Shown piece after piece: positions 1 through 6,738 of a stretch of DNA of 42,173 nt. Source of the stretch: a virus; the IMG/VR virus record IMGVR_UViG_3300021432_000019, positions 1 through 42,173 of that record. One strand, written 5' to 3'. Position numbers and translations under genes: made by a program. The notes under the pieces were generated by a model. The model was not told where the DNA came from. It did not search any database and was given only the letters and a program-made list of their open reading frames with translations. Positions within the stretch are counted from its first letter, which is position 1, and every line of letters begins with the position of its first letter.

Positions 1-46
1 TTGTCAAGCTTTATTTTATAATAAATTATGAATTTTAAGAAATAGC

Positions 47-74
47 TTGCTAATTACATTTTTTATGGTACAAT
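47..74 (+). promoter_or_regulatory. Extended -10 promoter for the first rightward genes
   Basis: The -35 is TTGCTA (47-52), followed by a 16-bp spacer and the extended -10 TGG-TACAAT (-10 at 69-74). It closely matches the promoter at 6693-6720, including the flanks TTTATGGTA and ACTT. It lies just upstream of the first small gene at 108. Confidence 0.6.
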
Positions 75-107
75 AAACTTAAATTATTAAAGAAAGGAGA
101 AACCCTT

Positions 108-227
108 ATGAAATGGATCAAATATTATCTTATTGTTATGCAATCAATAGTATCTAACAAAACAGTTGTAAATTTCTTTGGAAGTAGTTATATTATATCC
201 GGTAATATTGTAAAACGAATTAAATAA
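108..227 (+). CDS. Small hypothetical protein (39 aa)
   Basis: The start ATG follows AAGGAG by nine bases and lies about 30 bp after a promoter. The peptide is hydrophobic and basic, with a hydrophobic stretch near residues 6-16 and a KRIK tail, so it may associate with membrane. It is not recognised. It is the first gene of the rightward set ending at 2875. Confidence 0.55.
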   Translation: MKWIKYYLIVMQSIVSNKTVVNFFGSSYIISGNIVKRIK

Positions 228-235
228 GGGGGTAT

Positions 236-415
236 ATGAAATTTAATGTGTATTATAGAAGTAAAACACAAAAAGGGTTGCATAAAATACAGGCCACTAC
301 GGATAGTCACATATTAGCTATAGCTGATGTAGAAGAATATATTTCTCAAAACAACATTGATGTATCTTCTCCTGTGTTAGTTGTTATTGAAGGAGGTGTT
401 AATGGAGAAATTTAA
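236..415 (+). CDS. Hypothetical protein (59 aa)
   Basis: The ATG follows the strong ribosome site AAGGGGGTAT. The product is a soluble 59-residue protein starting MKFNVYYRSK, with a pattern of beta strand, helix (DVEEYI) and beta strand (PVLVVIE). The family is not recognised. It overlaps the next gene by 14 bp, which suggests translational coupling. Confidence 0.65.
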   Translation: MKFNVYYRSKTQKGLHKIQATTDSHILAIADVEEYISQNNIDVSSPVLVVIEGGVNGEI

Positions 416-545
416 TATTGAAAAGTTTGTTGATGAGATAGAACTTAAAGAAACTGCTGAAGATATGCACCTATCAGTGTACTATGACCCAGAAGCACAT
501 GACTATGACAATTATTTAGAAAGGAATAAATATGAAACAGACTAA
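402..545 (+). CDS. Acidic hypothetical protein (47 aa)
   Basis: The ATG follows AGGAGGTGTTA inside the end of the preceding gene. The product is short and strongly acidic, rich in Glu, Asp and Tyr. Small acidic early phage proteins often bind host proteins or mimic DNA, but nothing here identifies a target. It overlaps the next gene by 14 bp. Confidence 0.6.
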   Translation: MEKFNIEKFVDEIELKETAEDMHLSVYYDPEAHDYDNYLERNKYETD

Positions 546-789
546 GACTATCCTTACCCCTTCTCTTGCAACCTTCGGATTTGAATTTCAGGAAGCTGTC
601 CAAGATGGGTGGGAGATTGAAGAAGATAAGTATGTAAACATGTTTGGGCCATACTATGAAGTGATTATGTGTAAGCGTGATTCCTCAGTAGCAGCCTTAT
701 TGTCAGATGTAGTTATACAGGAAGAAACAAAACAACTTACTCCAGCACAACAGCGTATGGCTAACGCTAGGGCATCTAAAGGTAAATAA
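532..789 (+). CDS. Hypothetical protein (85 aa)
   Basis: The start follows AAAGGAATAAAT. The central part reads EAVQDGWEI, then a short acidic turn and a hydrophobic strand (YYEVIMCKR). Small phage proteins with a GWEI-type segment are common, but none has a clear function known to me. The C-terminus is rich in Gln and Ala and basic. It abuts the next gene with no gap. Confidence 0.7.
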   Translation: MKQTKTILTPSLATFGFEFQEAVQDGWEIEEDKYVNMFGPYYEVIMCKRDSSVAALLSDVVIQEETKQLTPAQQRMANARASKGK

Positions 790-993
790 ATGCCAGATGA
801 TGAAACGCTTAAAAAGCGTCTAGCAAACGCACATATGAAAGCTAACTACTATGAAAGGTTAGTAGAAGCCTTAGTTACAGGAAATGTTCCGAGACATCCT
901 GATCTTAACCTAATTCAATTTGCGAGATATGGAAGGGTCTTGCACGAATACTACCAATCAAAATATAGTTTTGATGAGCCTGATGCTGACTAG
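790..993 (+). CDS. Hypothetical helical protein (67 aa)
   Basis: It begins directly after the preceding stop codon, with AAGGTAAATAA as a weak ribosome site. The protein looks fully helical (residues 3-30 and 42-58) and ends in an acidic tail. It is not recognised. Its position just before the PhoH gene suggests the same transcript. Confidence 0.65.
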   Translation: MPDDETLKKRLANAHMKANYYERLVEALVTGNVPRHPDLNLIQFARYGRVLHEYYQSKYSFDEPDAD

Positions 994-1031
994 CATTGTA
1001 ATATTGATATTAAAGAAATGAGGTGCTTTAC

Positions 1032-1826
1032 ATGAGTAACAACGCTCGTAGGAATAAGAAAAAAGAAGTATTGGAAACTAAACCTCAACCTAAGTCTAAA
1101 TTTTTACAAACTGAAACAACTCCTGAAGGAGAGATTGTACAACCTAACCTCCCTAAATTTGAAGCTAAAACTAATTCTCAAAAGAAAGCCTTAGCTGCTC
1201 TACGTAGTGGTGCTAGTGTAGTGTTTATGATTGGTAGCGCTGGCAGTGGCAAATCTATGTTAGCTTCTTACGAAGCGGCATCATCTCTTAAGCAAAAGAA
1301 AGTAGATAAAATCTATCTAGCCCGTCCGAATGTGGCTACAGGTAAAACTATAGGAATGTTACCAGGGACTCTAGAAGAAAAGCTAGAACCATTCTTCGCA
1401 CAAACAATAGAACATTTGCGTAAATTTATGGGTAGTGGATTTACTAACTATTGTCTTCGCACTAAGACAATCGAAATGAAAGCTATTGAATATCTTCGTG
1501 GAACATCTTTTGAAAACTGTATTGTTATTCTCGAAGAATCTCAAAACTTTACAGCCGATGACCTTGAGATGGTGCTAACTCGTATAGGTAATAACTGTAG
1601 GCTAATCTTAACTGGAGATACAAGACAGAATGATCTTAAAGGGAATAGCGGCTTGGCTAAGACACTTAAGCTCCTAGAGGATATGATAGAACTAGCTCCA
1701 GATTACTTAGATGATGAGGACATGAAAGAACTAGACGATAACGTAGCTATTATCGAATTTAAACCTGAGGATGTTGTAAGAAGCGGTATTACAAAGTCTT
1801 TTGTCAAAATTTATTACAACAACTAG
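1032..1826 (+). CDS. phoH: PhoH-like P-loop ATPase
   Basis: This is a 264-residue PhoH-family ATPase. Walker A is GSAGSGKS (residues 68-75). It is followed by the family segment ARPNVATGKTIGMLPG (97-112), an EKLEPF motif, a Walker B strand ending LEESQN (167-172) and TGDTRQND (194-201). The family is common in phages and is thought to act in RNA or phosphate metabolism; its phage role is unsettled. The first 45 residues are a basic, Lys-rich tail. I chose ATG 1032, eight bases after GAGG, over the in-frame GTG at 1023. The acidic Walker B is LEES rather than the usual DEAQ. Confidence 0.93.
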   Translation: MSNNARRNKKKEVLETKPQPKSKFLQTETTPEGEIVQPNLPKFEAKTNSQKKALAALRSGASVVFMIGSAGSGKSMLASYEAASSLKQKKVDKIYLARPNVATGKTIGMLPGTLEEKLEPFFAQTIEHLRKFMGSGFTNYCLRTKTIEMKAIEYLRGTSFENCIVILEESQNFTADDLEMVLTRIGNNCRLILTGDTRQNDLKGNSGLAKTLKLLEDMIELAPDYLDDEDMKELDDNVAIIEFKPEDVVRSGITKSFVKIYYNN

Positions 1827-1837
1827 CAGGAGGGAAT

Positions 1838-2560
1838 ATGCAACAAATTAAACGAGAGATACTGAATCAAGAAAAATATAAGAGCTACTACGGCTATAGT
1901 GAACCTAAAGAATATAATGTAGGCTTTATTCCTCATAAAAGTGGTAAGTATATTATTGAAATAGATAGTGAAATTGAAACTGTCTCACAATTTTCTACAG
2001 CAATACAATGTCTTAACGTTGCTAAAGAAGAAGACGAGATTGAAATTCATTTGCAATGTAATGGCGGTAACGTTGATGCAGGAGGGGCTTTTATTCATGC
2101 TATTAGGAAGTGTCCAGCTAATATCCATATTATAGCAACAGGAGGGAACCACAGCTATGCTACGCACATCCTCCTAGAGGCAGATACTTTTGAATTATCC
2201 GAGAATTTTAATAGTCTGATTCACAACGGGGGTAGTGGAGCAATTGGGAATATAAACGAATATCATGCTAAGTCGGATTTTGATAAGAAATTTATACGTG
2301 ACGGATTTTTTAGCTGTTATGAAGGATTTCTCAGCAATGATGAGATTGAAGGAGTGTTGCGTGGTGACAACATTTGGCTAGATGCAGAAGCTTGGGTGCA
2401 ACGTCATGATGCCAGGAATGAATATTTCAAAGCCAAGGCTGAAGTATATATGAAGGCTAACATGCTTGTTAATGAGAATACCACTCCTGAACAGGAATTG
2501 ATGTTTATAGAGGAAGTGGCTCCAACTCCTAAACGGAAGCCTAGAGCTATTAAAAAATAA
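1838..2560 (+). CDS. ClpP/SppA-like serine peptidase
   Basis: The 240-residue protein has the ClpP fold signature. A strand ending HLQCNGGNVDAGG (residues 71-83) matches the oxyanion loop of ClpP. Ser106 sits in TGGNHSYAT, where ClpP has GQAASMGA. His129 sits in SLIHNGG, where ClpP has MIHQP. RGDNIWLDAEAW (175-186) matches the ERDrfmsAeEA region, making Asp177 the likely third residue of the triad. Phage relatives usually act as prohead proteases or unknown early peptidases. Here it lies next to phoH among early genes and no head genes are near, so a role on host or early phage proteins is possible. The ribosome site is AGGAGGGAAT. Confidence 0.85.
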   Translation: MQQIKREILNQEKYKSYYGYSEPKEYNVGFIPHKSGKYIIEIDSEIETVSQFSTAIQCLNVAKEEDEIEIHLQCNGGNVDAGGAFIHAIRKCPANIHIIATGGNHSYATHILLEADTFELSENFNSLIHNGGSGAIGNINEYHAKSDFDKKFIRDGFFSCYEGFLSNDEIEGVLRGDNIWLDAEAWVQRHDARNEYFKAKAEVYMKANMLVNENTTPEQELMFIEEVAPTPKRKPRAIKK

Positions 2561-2775
2561 TGAATACTCTCTTGTTGACTTTATATATTATTCCATGTAT
2601 TATTCTTCTTATCGTTGTTGCTAGTAGCTATAATTCTAGTAAGCTAAGAGCTAACACAGATAATTTATTCATGGGAACATTTATTATATTTGCTTTTATA
2701 CCAATATTAAATTTATATATTGTAATGAGAGCCTTGGAAGAGATTTATACAAGGAGAAATAGGAATGGCACGTAA
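2560..2775 (+). CDS. Small membrane protein with two transmembrane segments (71 aa)
   Basis: The start overlaps the peptidase stop (TAATG). Two hydrophobic segments, residues 3-23 and 38-57, flank a short polar loop. The C-terminus is basic (YTRRNRNG) and so likely faces the cytoplasm. Function is unknown; it could be a small inner-membrane modulator or a superinfection protein, with no direct evidence for either. Confidence 0.65.
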   Translation: MNTLLLTLYIIPCIILLIVVASSYNSSKLRANTDNLFMGTFIIFAFIPILNLYIVMRALEEIYTRRNRNGT

Positions 2776-2875
2776 ACGTCAACAAGGGTTTGAATTGACA
2801 GACTCGCAAAAAGCTTGCGGGATAATCTGGTTTATTATATTTGTAATAATTGGTATATTTGGTGGACTACATTAA
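2765..2875 (+). CDS. Small single-pass membrane peptide (36 aa)
   Basis: It starts 11 bp inside the preceding gene behind AAGGAGAAATAGGA. The N-terminus is basic (MARKRQQG) and one hydrophobic helix (IIWFIIFVIIGIFGG) fills the C-terminal half. It is the last gene before the terminator at 2892. No family is recognised. Confidence 0.6.
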   Translation: MARKRQQGFELTDSQKACGIIWFIIFVIIGIFGGLH

Positions 2876-2891
2876 GCAACAACATTTAGAC

Positions 2892-2925
2892 AGCCTCCTC
2901 TATTAATTTAGCAGGAGGCTTTTTA
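2892..2925 (+). terminator. Rho-independent terminator
   Basis: An eight-base perfect stem, AGCCTCCT (2892-2899) with AGGAGGCT (2913-2920), is followed by TTTTT. It ends the rightward set that starts at 108. Confidence 0.9.
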
Positions 2926-3355
2926 ATATGCCCTTCAGTATAATTGTTAAATTTTATAAAAATATTATTTTACAATTAGGTATTTACCATCATTTTGTAA
3001 TTTTGGTGCAGTAAATATCTAGTTTAGCTTATGGTTGCTAGGTATGACCTATTTTGGTGCAAGGGCTAATTCGTGATTTAACGCCCCGCCGCCTAGCCCA
3101 CCATACCCCTATAGCTTGCCCAAAATATCCCTACCCGGCGATCTACAAGCGGCTGGTACAACTCGCCCACCCATCGTTAGAACGTCTTGTATCGCCTCTA
3201 ATGGCTTCCTATAGCCTATTCATATGTGTATACTTGATGGTAGTAAGCCTATGCATGGCTAGCAATGGGATATCAATAGTGATGGACGACCGACCACGAT
3301 GGTGTTATGCTAGGTGTACATCAATGACGATGGCACACAACAAGGAGAATGCAGC
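2926..3355. other. Non-coding upstream part of the recombinase island
   Basis: No convincing gene is seen here. From about 3060 the base composition rises sharply: 34 of the 60 bases in 3061-3120 are G or C, against 18 of 60 in 1861-1920. It holds the direct repeats listed separately. Near 2980-3018 a near-inverted pair, GTATTTAC and GTAAATAT, flanks a T-rich centre. These could be binding sites for the recombinase encoded just downstream. Confidence 0.5.
3000..3061. repeat. Direct repeat ATTTTGGTGCA, two copies
   Basis: The 11-base sequence ATTTTGGTGCA occurs at 3000-3010 and 3051-3061, 51 bp apart, upstream of the serine recombinase gene. Resolvase-type enzymes bind repeated subsites near their own gene, so a res or crossover site is possible but not shown. 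Confidence 0.45.
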
Positions 3356-4039
3356 ATGAAAGCTATTGGCTATTGCAGGGTATCAACAAGGGAGCAAGGA
3401 TTGAGCCGCAATGGGTTAGACGGTCAACGCATGGATATGGAACTGTTTGCAGTATCAAACGATATTGAGCTACTGGATATCGTGTATGAGGTTGCCAGTG
3501 CCAAACTAGACCACACTGACAGACCTGTCCTGGCATCAGTCTTGCAACGTGCTAAGCAACTGAAGTGTGCTGTCATCGTGTCTAAGCTAGACAGGTTCAG
3601 CCGCTCTGTACGCTACATCAGTACAATGATGGAAGTATTGAAGGCTGACCGTATAGGCTTCATCGTTGCCAGTATGGGGTTAGATGTCGATCCTCTTGTC
3701 ATGCACATGTTCGCCTCTATAGCAGAGAATGAAAGGCGTATGATAGGTGTACGTACTAAGGTTGCATTAGCCGCAGTCAAAGCAAAGGGAAAGCAACTAG
3801 GTGCATCAGGTGACAGACTATCGGCAGTGCAGGCAAATGGGCATGCATCGCAACGTCAGCAAGCCATAGCATTCGCTGAGAAAATTAGAATTCCAATTCA
3901 GAAAATGCGAGCCAGGGGAATGACGCAAGCACAGATTGCAGACGAACTAAACGAATACAACACCCCTACAAGCCGTGGTGGCAAGTGGTCAGCCACTCAG
4001 GTATCACGTACGGAAAGACTGCTGAAAATGGCCTTGTAA
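3356..4039 (+). CDS. Serine recombinase (resolvase/invertase type)
   Basis: The 227-residue protein starts with the resolvase N-terminal domain. GYCRVST supplies Arg8 and the nucleophile Ser10. SKLDRFSRS (76-84) holds Asp79, Arg80 and Arg83. AENERRMIGVRT is the long helix E region. The C-terminal 60 residues (MRARGMTQAQIADELNEYN, then TSRGGKWSATQVSR) form a helix-turn-helix DNA-binding part. It catalyses site-specific strand exchange through a Ser-DNA link. The start is ATG 3356 behind AAGGAG. G+C is clearly above the neighbours (29 of 60 bases in 3361-3420), consistent with recent acquisition. The size fits a small resolvase rather than a large serine integrase. Confidence 0.92.
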   Translation: MKAIGYCRVSTREQGLSRNGLDGQRMDMELFAVSNDIELLDIVYEVASAKLDHTDRPVLASVLQRAKQLKCAVIVSKLDRFSRSVRYISTMMEVLKADRIGFIVASMGLDVDPLVMHMFASIAENERRMIGVRTKVALAAVKAKGKQLGASGDRLSAVQANGHASQRQQAIAFAEKIRIPIQKMRARGMTQAQIADELNEYNTPTSRGGKWSATQVSRTERLLKMAL

Positions 4040-4063
4040 GCCTTCTGTATAGAACTATCCTTT

Positions 4064-4086
4064 AAGGGCGCTATATGCGCCTTTTA
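4064..4086 (+). terminator. Rho-independent terminator after the recombinase
   Basis: GGCGC (4067-4071) pairs with GCGCC (4077-4081), extended by a G-T pair and A-T pairs, with a five-base loop, followed by TTTTATTT. It lies 25 bp after the recombinase stop. Confidence 0.75.
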
Positions 4087-4523
4087 TTTCGTCCAATGGT
4101 TTTATATTATCAATTGGTTAACTTATGACGCCCATACATGTATTGTTACTGTATTACAACATCTGGAGGATTAGGCAAGAATTCGCTAGCGCCTATGCAC
4201 ATCTTTTGGCCTATGCAGATTTCCAAAGATTTTTAGGCAAGCTTTACGGATGAAAAGTGGATTTAACCATTTCATACCGAAAAGTGTTTAAAATTAACAT
4301 TATACAATATTGTAAAGTAAACTCATTAGTATACTTTTAATGCAATTCAGTTGCAATTCTATAATTATGCAATCAAATACTTGCGTATGTCATTTTAACA
4401 ACTTACTTTAAGGGAATTAGCAGTCTCGGATAGCCCGTCATAGCAAAATCAATTTGTAGCCATTACAAGGCCATTTATAGACGTTATTTTGAGAGTTTGA
4501 TAGCAACCCAGCCAGAAAGCAGA
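4087..4523. other. Non-coding gap downstream of the recombinase
   Basis: No gene is supported on either strand. It holds short direct repeats at 4171-4241, a repeated GCAATTC pair near 4341-4358, and AT-rich sequence between 4260 and 4380. It separates the rightward recombinase from the leftward genes that end at 4566. Confidence 0.5.
4171..4241. repeat. Two interleaved direct repeats
   Basis: TTAGGCAAG occurs at 4171-4179 and 4233-4241. GCCTATGCA occurs between them at 4191-4199 and 4209-4217, exactly 18 bp apart. The paired and nested layout next to a serine recombinase suggests protein-binding subsites, but this is inference. Confidence 0.45.
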
Positions 4524-4542
4524 AAAGGGCTGAAAAGCCCTT
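4524..4542 (-). terminator. Terminator of the leftward set 4566-5775
   Basis: On the minus strand a perfect seven-base stem, AAGGGCT with AGCCCTT and a four-base loop (4525-4542), is followed by TTCTGC. It lies 24 bp beyond the stop of the last leftward gene. Confidence 0.75.
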
Positions 4543-4565
4543 AGAATTGATGTTAGGAATGTAAT

Positions 4566-4730
4566 TTAGTTAATTCTTTCAGGGTTGACACATATAATTT
4601 TATCCCCTGAAAATTCAATTGTCGATTCATCCTCAAAGATATAAACAACTGTCTGCCAGCCCACTACCCAATCGATACATTTGACTACAGCTTGCAAGCG
4701 GCTTGTAATTGTGTCTGCAATTGTTTTCAT
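4566..4730 (-). CDS. Hypothetical protein (54 aa)
   Basis: The ATG at 4730 has AAGGAAATATC in front and lies downstream of a strong promoter. A longer frame to 4799 would run through that promoter and is rejected. The protein has an amphipathic N-terminal helix and two short beta strands (QTVVYIFED, IEFSGDKIICV). It is not recognised. Confidence 0.65.
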   Translation of the reverse strand: MKTIADTITSRLQAVVKCIDWVVGWQTVVYIFEDESTIEFSGDKIICVNPERIN

Positions 4731-4770
4731 GATATTTCCTTGTTTAAGTGTTTGCCTACCTGATGTCTCA

Positions 4771-4799
4771 AGTATAGGTAACAATAACCTAGCTGTCAA
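4771..4799 (-). promoter_or_regulatory. Sigma70-type promoter, leftward
   Basis: On the minus strand TTGACA (4794-4799), a 17-bp spacer and TATACT (4771-4776) make a near-consensus promoter. It drives the single gene 4566-4730. It also fixes that gene's start at 4730. Confidence 0.85.
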
Positions 4800-4823
4800 G
4801 ACTTTTATGCAGATAATTTAAAC

Positions 4824-5072
4824 TTATTGCTTAGTGATAGTAAAAACCACACTACAGCCATTAGCTTGATTAGTCCACGTCCTGCTACCCTTCACATGAC
4901 AGAAGCCTAAATCGTCTTTAGTAGACTCGCTGGCAGTAAGCTTGTAACTAAAACAATGAGCATCAGCCAATACCCTAGCAGCGCCTTCAATAGCACGTAT
5001 AGCGGCATTCCATGTGCTTTTAGTGTCTGTCCAGCCTATTGTGGACGTTATTAAGAATTGTTCTCGTTTCAT
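4824..5072 (-). CDS. Hypothetical protein (82 aa)
   Basis: The start follows AAGGAATAAATC. A helix rich in Ala (NAAIRAIEGAARVLADAH) lies between polar segments. The C-terminal half looks like beta sheet (CSVVFTITK). Two or three Cys residues are present but no metal motif. No family is recognised. It lies three bases after the preceding gene. Confidence 0.65.
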   Translation of the reverse strand: MKREQFLITSTIGWTDTKSTWNAAIRAIEGAARVLADAHCFSYKLTASESTKDDLGFCHVKGSRTWTNQANGCSVVFTITKQ

Positions 5073-5075
5073 GAT

Positions 5076-5222
5076 TTATTCCTTATTCTTTGCTTGTATC
5101 TTAAATTCCCTATCAGCGCATTTATAACACATTCTAACCCCCTTCATGCTCCACCAAACATAAGAGATAGGAGAATTGTTAAAACGCCTTTTATTGCACT
5201 GCAAACATAATTGTATTTTCAT
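5076..5222 (-). CDS. Small zinc-finger-like protein (48 aa)
   Basis: The protein begins MKIQLCLQCNKRRF and later has MCYKCADREF. The two CxxC pairs, 24 residues apart, are the usual layout of a treble-clef or zinc-ribbon knuckle. A basic Arg/Lys background fits nucleic-acid binding. It starts three bases past the preceding stop and ends three bases before the next start, so coupling is likely. Its ribosome site is weak. Confidence 0.65.
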   Translation of the reverse strand: MKIQLCLQCNKRRFNNSPISYVWWSMKGVRMCYKCADREFKIQAKNKE

Positions 5223-5224
5223 AA

Positions 5225-5611
5225 TTAAAACTTCCAAACATCAATTCCCCACTTAGCAGCTATTTCACGCTTTTTAGCTTCTGCCAGCACTGTAAATTCA
5301 TGATGATAATCTGAAAAGGGTTTGCCTGGACGAATACCAAGTTTATGCGCTTCTTTGATCATATTCTGAGATTTGCAATATTCCATGCTTGATTCGTACT
5401 CACATTTAGCACGATAAACAGCTAATTTCAAAGCATCATCAATTTCTTTCTTAATTTCTTTAGAAGTCTTTCCAGTGTGACGAGTAGCACACACAGAGCC
5501 GTAATGCAGGATATCCCCATCAACATCTACGATGACGGTTGACTTCAGATTAGTTTTACCACAACAATCGCATGTATTCACACTGTCGTCATAACCAAGT
5601 ATTTTATGCAT
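5225..5611 (-). CDS. Zinc-binding hypothetical protein (128 aa)
   Basis: The N-terminal 45 residues hold CDCCGKTNLKSTV, then ILHYGSVCATRHTG. A CxxC knuckle followed by a strand pair and a further Cys-x-x-Arg is a layout I know from short phage and bacterial proteins of unknown role. The rest is helical and Lys-rich (residues 48-95), ending AAKWGIDVWKF. The start follows AAGAGAATATC. Confidence 0.7.
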   Translation of the reverse strand: MHKILGYDDSVNTCDCCGKTNLKSTVIVDVDGDILHYGSVCATRHTGKTSKEIKKEIDDALKLAVYRAKCEYESSMEYCKSQNMIKEAHKLGIRPGKPFSDYHHEFTVLAEAKKREIAAKWGIDVWKF

Positions 5612-5667
5612 GATATTCTCTTTTAGTTAATGTCTAACTCCGATAAACAAATAATAGCTTACTAAAT

Positions 5668-5775
5668 TCAATACCTATGAGAGGTTATAACAGCTAATGC
5701 AGGTAATCCGAATGCAACAGCTAGAACACCTATAATCATCACAGCAATGATTAATTTATCTTTAAATGATTGCAT
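5668..5775 (-). CDS. Small membrane peptide (35 aa)
   Basis: A basic N-terminus (MQSFKDK) precedes one hydrophobic helix (LIIAVMIIGVLAVAFGLPALAV). The ribosome site is CGGAGAT. It is the first gene after the leftward promoter at 5799-5827. Single-pass peptides of this size can be holin-like or regulate membrane enzymes; there is no evidence which. Confidence 0.55.
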   Translation of the reverse strand: MQSFKDKLIIAVMIIGVLAVAFGLPALAVITSHRY

Positions 5776-5798
5776 AATTATCTCCGGTTAGTAATTAC

Positions 5799-5827
5799 AT
5801 CTTATATTAATAAATCCGATAATACAA
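5799..5827 (-). promoter_or_regulatory. Promoter of the leftward set ending at 4542
   Basis: On the minus strand TTGTAT (5822-5827), 17 bp, TAAGAT (5799-5804). The -35 context GCTTGTATTATC is shared with the promoter at 14463-14490, which suggests common control. Confidence 0.6.
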
Positions 5828-5883
5828 GCTCTATCTTCAATATAAATCAGCTATGGCGTCCCAGACGCGGACATACAACATAA

Positions 5884-5915
5884 TTATACTACATTTGTGT
5901 ATATTTGTAGTATAA
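5884..5915. repeat. 10-bp perfect inverted repeat, operator-like
   Basis: TTATACTACA (5884-5893) and TGTAGTATAA (5906-5915) are perfect complements separated by 12 bp. On the minus strand the left arm contains TATAAT (5883-5888), a possible -10. A dimeric repressor or activator could bind here to control leftward transcription. Confidence 0.55.
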
Positions 5916-5987
5916 ACACAACAACAGTAACAATTCCCGTCATAAAACGTCGGTTATATACTGTAAGCGGCTATCTATGATTGTTTG

Positions 5988-6274
5988 CACAAATACAACA
6001 AACAATAGTTCCAATTAGTTAACCAATGAAACATTGCTAATAATTCATTCTAGCACAAACAAATAAGCAGCGCAAGCTGCTATTGTGAAGACATTGCACA
6101 AATAATTAGCTTCGCTAAAGGTAACGTGCAAGCTACTCACAAACAATGTAATTCTCTTATTATTAAGCACGGTACAAACGCATGGCGATAGCCAAGACAT
6201 TGTACACAAACAATAATACCGTACGGTTTAGTAGTCCACAAAGGTAGCGCCTTCGGCTTGTAGCACACAAACAA
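5988..6274 (+). repeat. Iteron-like CACAAACAA repeats
   Basis: Exact CACAAACAA occurs at 6054-6062, 6138-6146, 6205-6213 and 6266-6274. Weaker forms begin at 5988, 6097 and 6237. The first lies inside an inverted pair ATTGTTTG (5980-5987) / CAAACAAT (5999-6006). Two copies share the longer context AAGACATTG-ACAAA (6088-6102 and 6194-6210). All exact copies have the same orientation. Confidence 0.6.
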
Positions 6275-6692
6275 GGATAAGCGAGTAAGGCGAGCACTAA
6301 AGATATTTGTTTCTTTGTATACAAGATTTATATTCTTCTAATAAGAGGAGAGCGAAGCGAACAATTATTAATTATAGCTGATGTGTATAAATAAGCTTAA
6401 GCCGTGCTCTAATAGCCGTTGTGAAAGACACTAGCGAAGCTAAGCAACTTCACATTTCTTATTAGTAGCGTAACAGGAGTTATTTAGTTGAGAATTATTC
6501 TTATTTAAGATTATCTCAGTTAAGAGCAATCGCTACGCTCATAAAGTCAAAAACAACAGCAGGGGTTTTTCTTCGATTAATAGACTATATGTAAGGGTTA
6601 GCTCGCTGCGCTCGCTTTCTAAGATTGCTATACCGTAATTAAGTTAATCGTTATACTCATATTTATATTTTTAAGTTGTGTGCAATATATTG

Positions 6693-6720
6693 TTGCTTTA
6701 CAAGTTATTTATGGTATAAT
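6693..6720 (+). promoter_or_regulatory. Extended -10 promoter for gene 6739
   Basis: TTGCTT (6693-6698), 16 bp, then TGG-TATAAT (-10 at 6715-6720). It matches the promoter at 47-74 over the -35 and the block TTTATGGTA. The mRNA leader would be very short, about 12 bases before the ATG. Confidence 0.75.
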
Positions 6721-6738
6721 ATACTTTTAAGGGATATT

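Larger units (their letters stand above)
5828..6692. other. Gene-free control or origin-like region
   Basis: About 0.9 kb has no supported gene and sits between diverging gene sets. It contains four exact copies of CACAAACAA plus degenerate copies. GC-rich hairpins are set in AT-rich DNA: AGCAGC-GCAA-GCTGCT (6066-6081), TTAGC-TTC-GCTAA (6106-6118), ACCGTACGGT (6218-6227), GCC-TTC-GGC (6249-6257), TAGC-GAA-GCTA within TGTGAA/TTCACA (6420-6454), and a long imperfect hairpin at 6488-6519. The mix of spaced repeats, AT-rich stretches and hairpins fits a replication origin or a cluster of small RNAs. No protein-binding site is proven. Confidence 0.55.

Noticed and set aside
3054-3359. 101-codon frame upstream of the recombinase
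   Set aside because: It has a GTG start without a ribosome site and no protein-like pattern; it is open mainly because the island is richer in G+C.
4731-4799. N-terminal extension of the gene at 4566-4730
   Set aside because: The added stretch contains the gene's own promoter (-35 and -10).
6549-6570. Terminator formed by AAAAAC and GTTTTT
   Set aside because: The stem is all A-T apart from one pair, with no GC core; likely chance.
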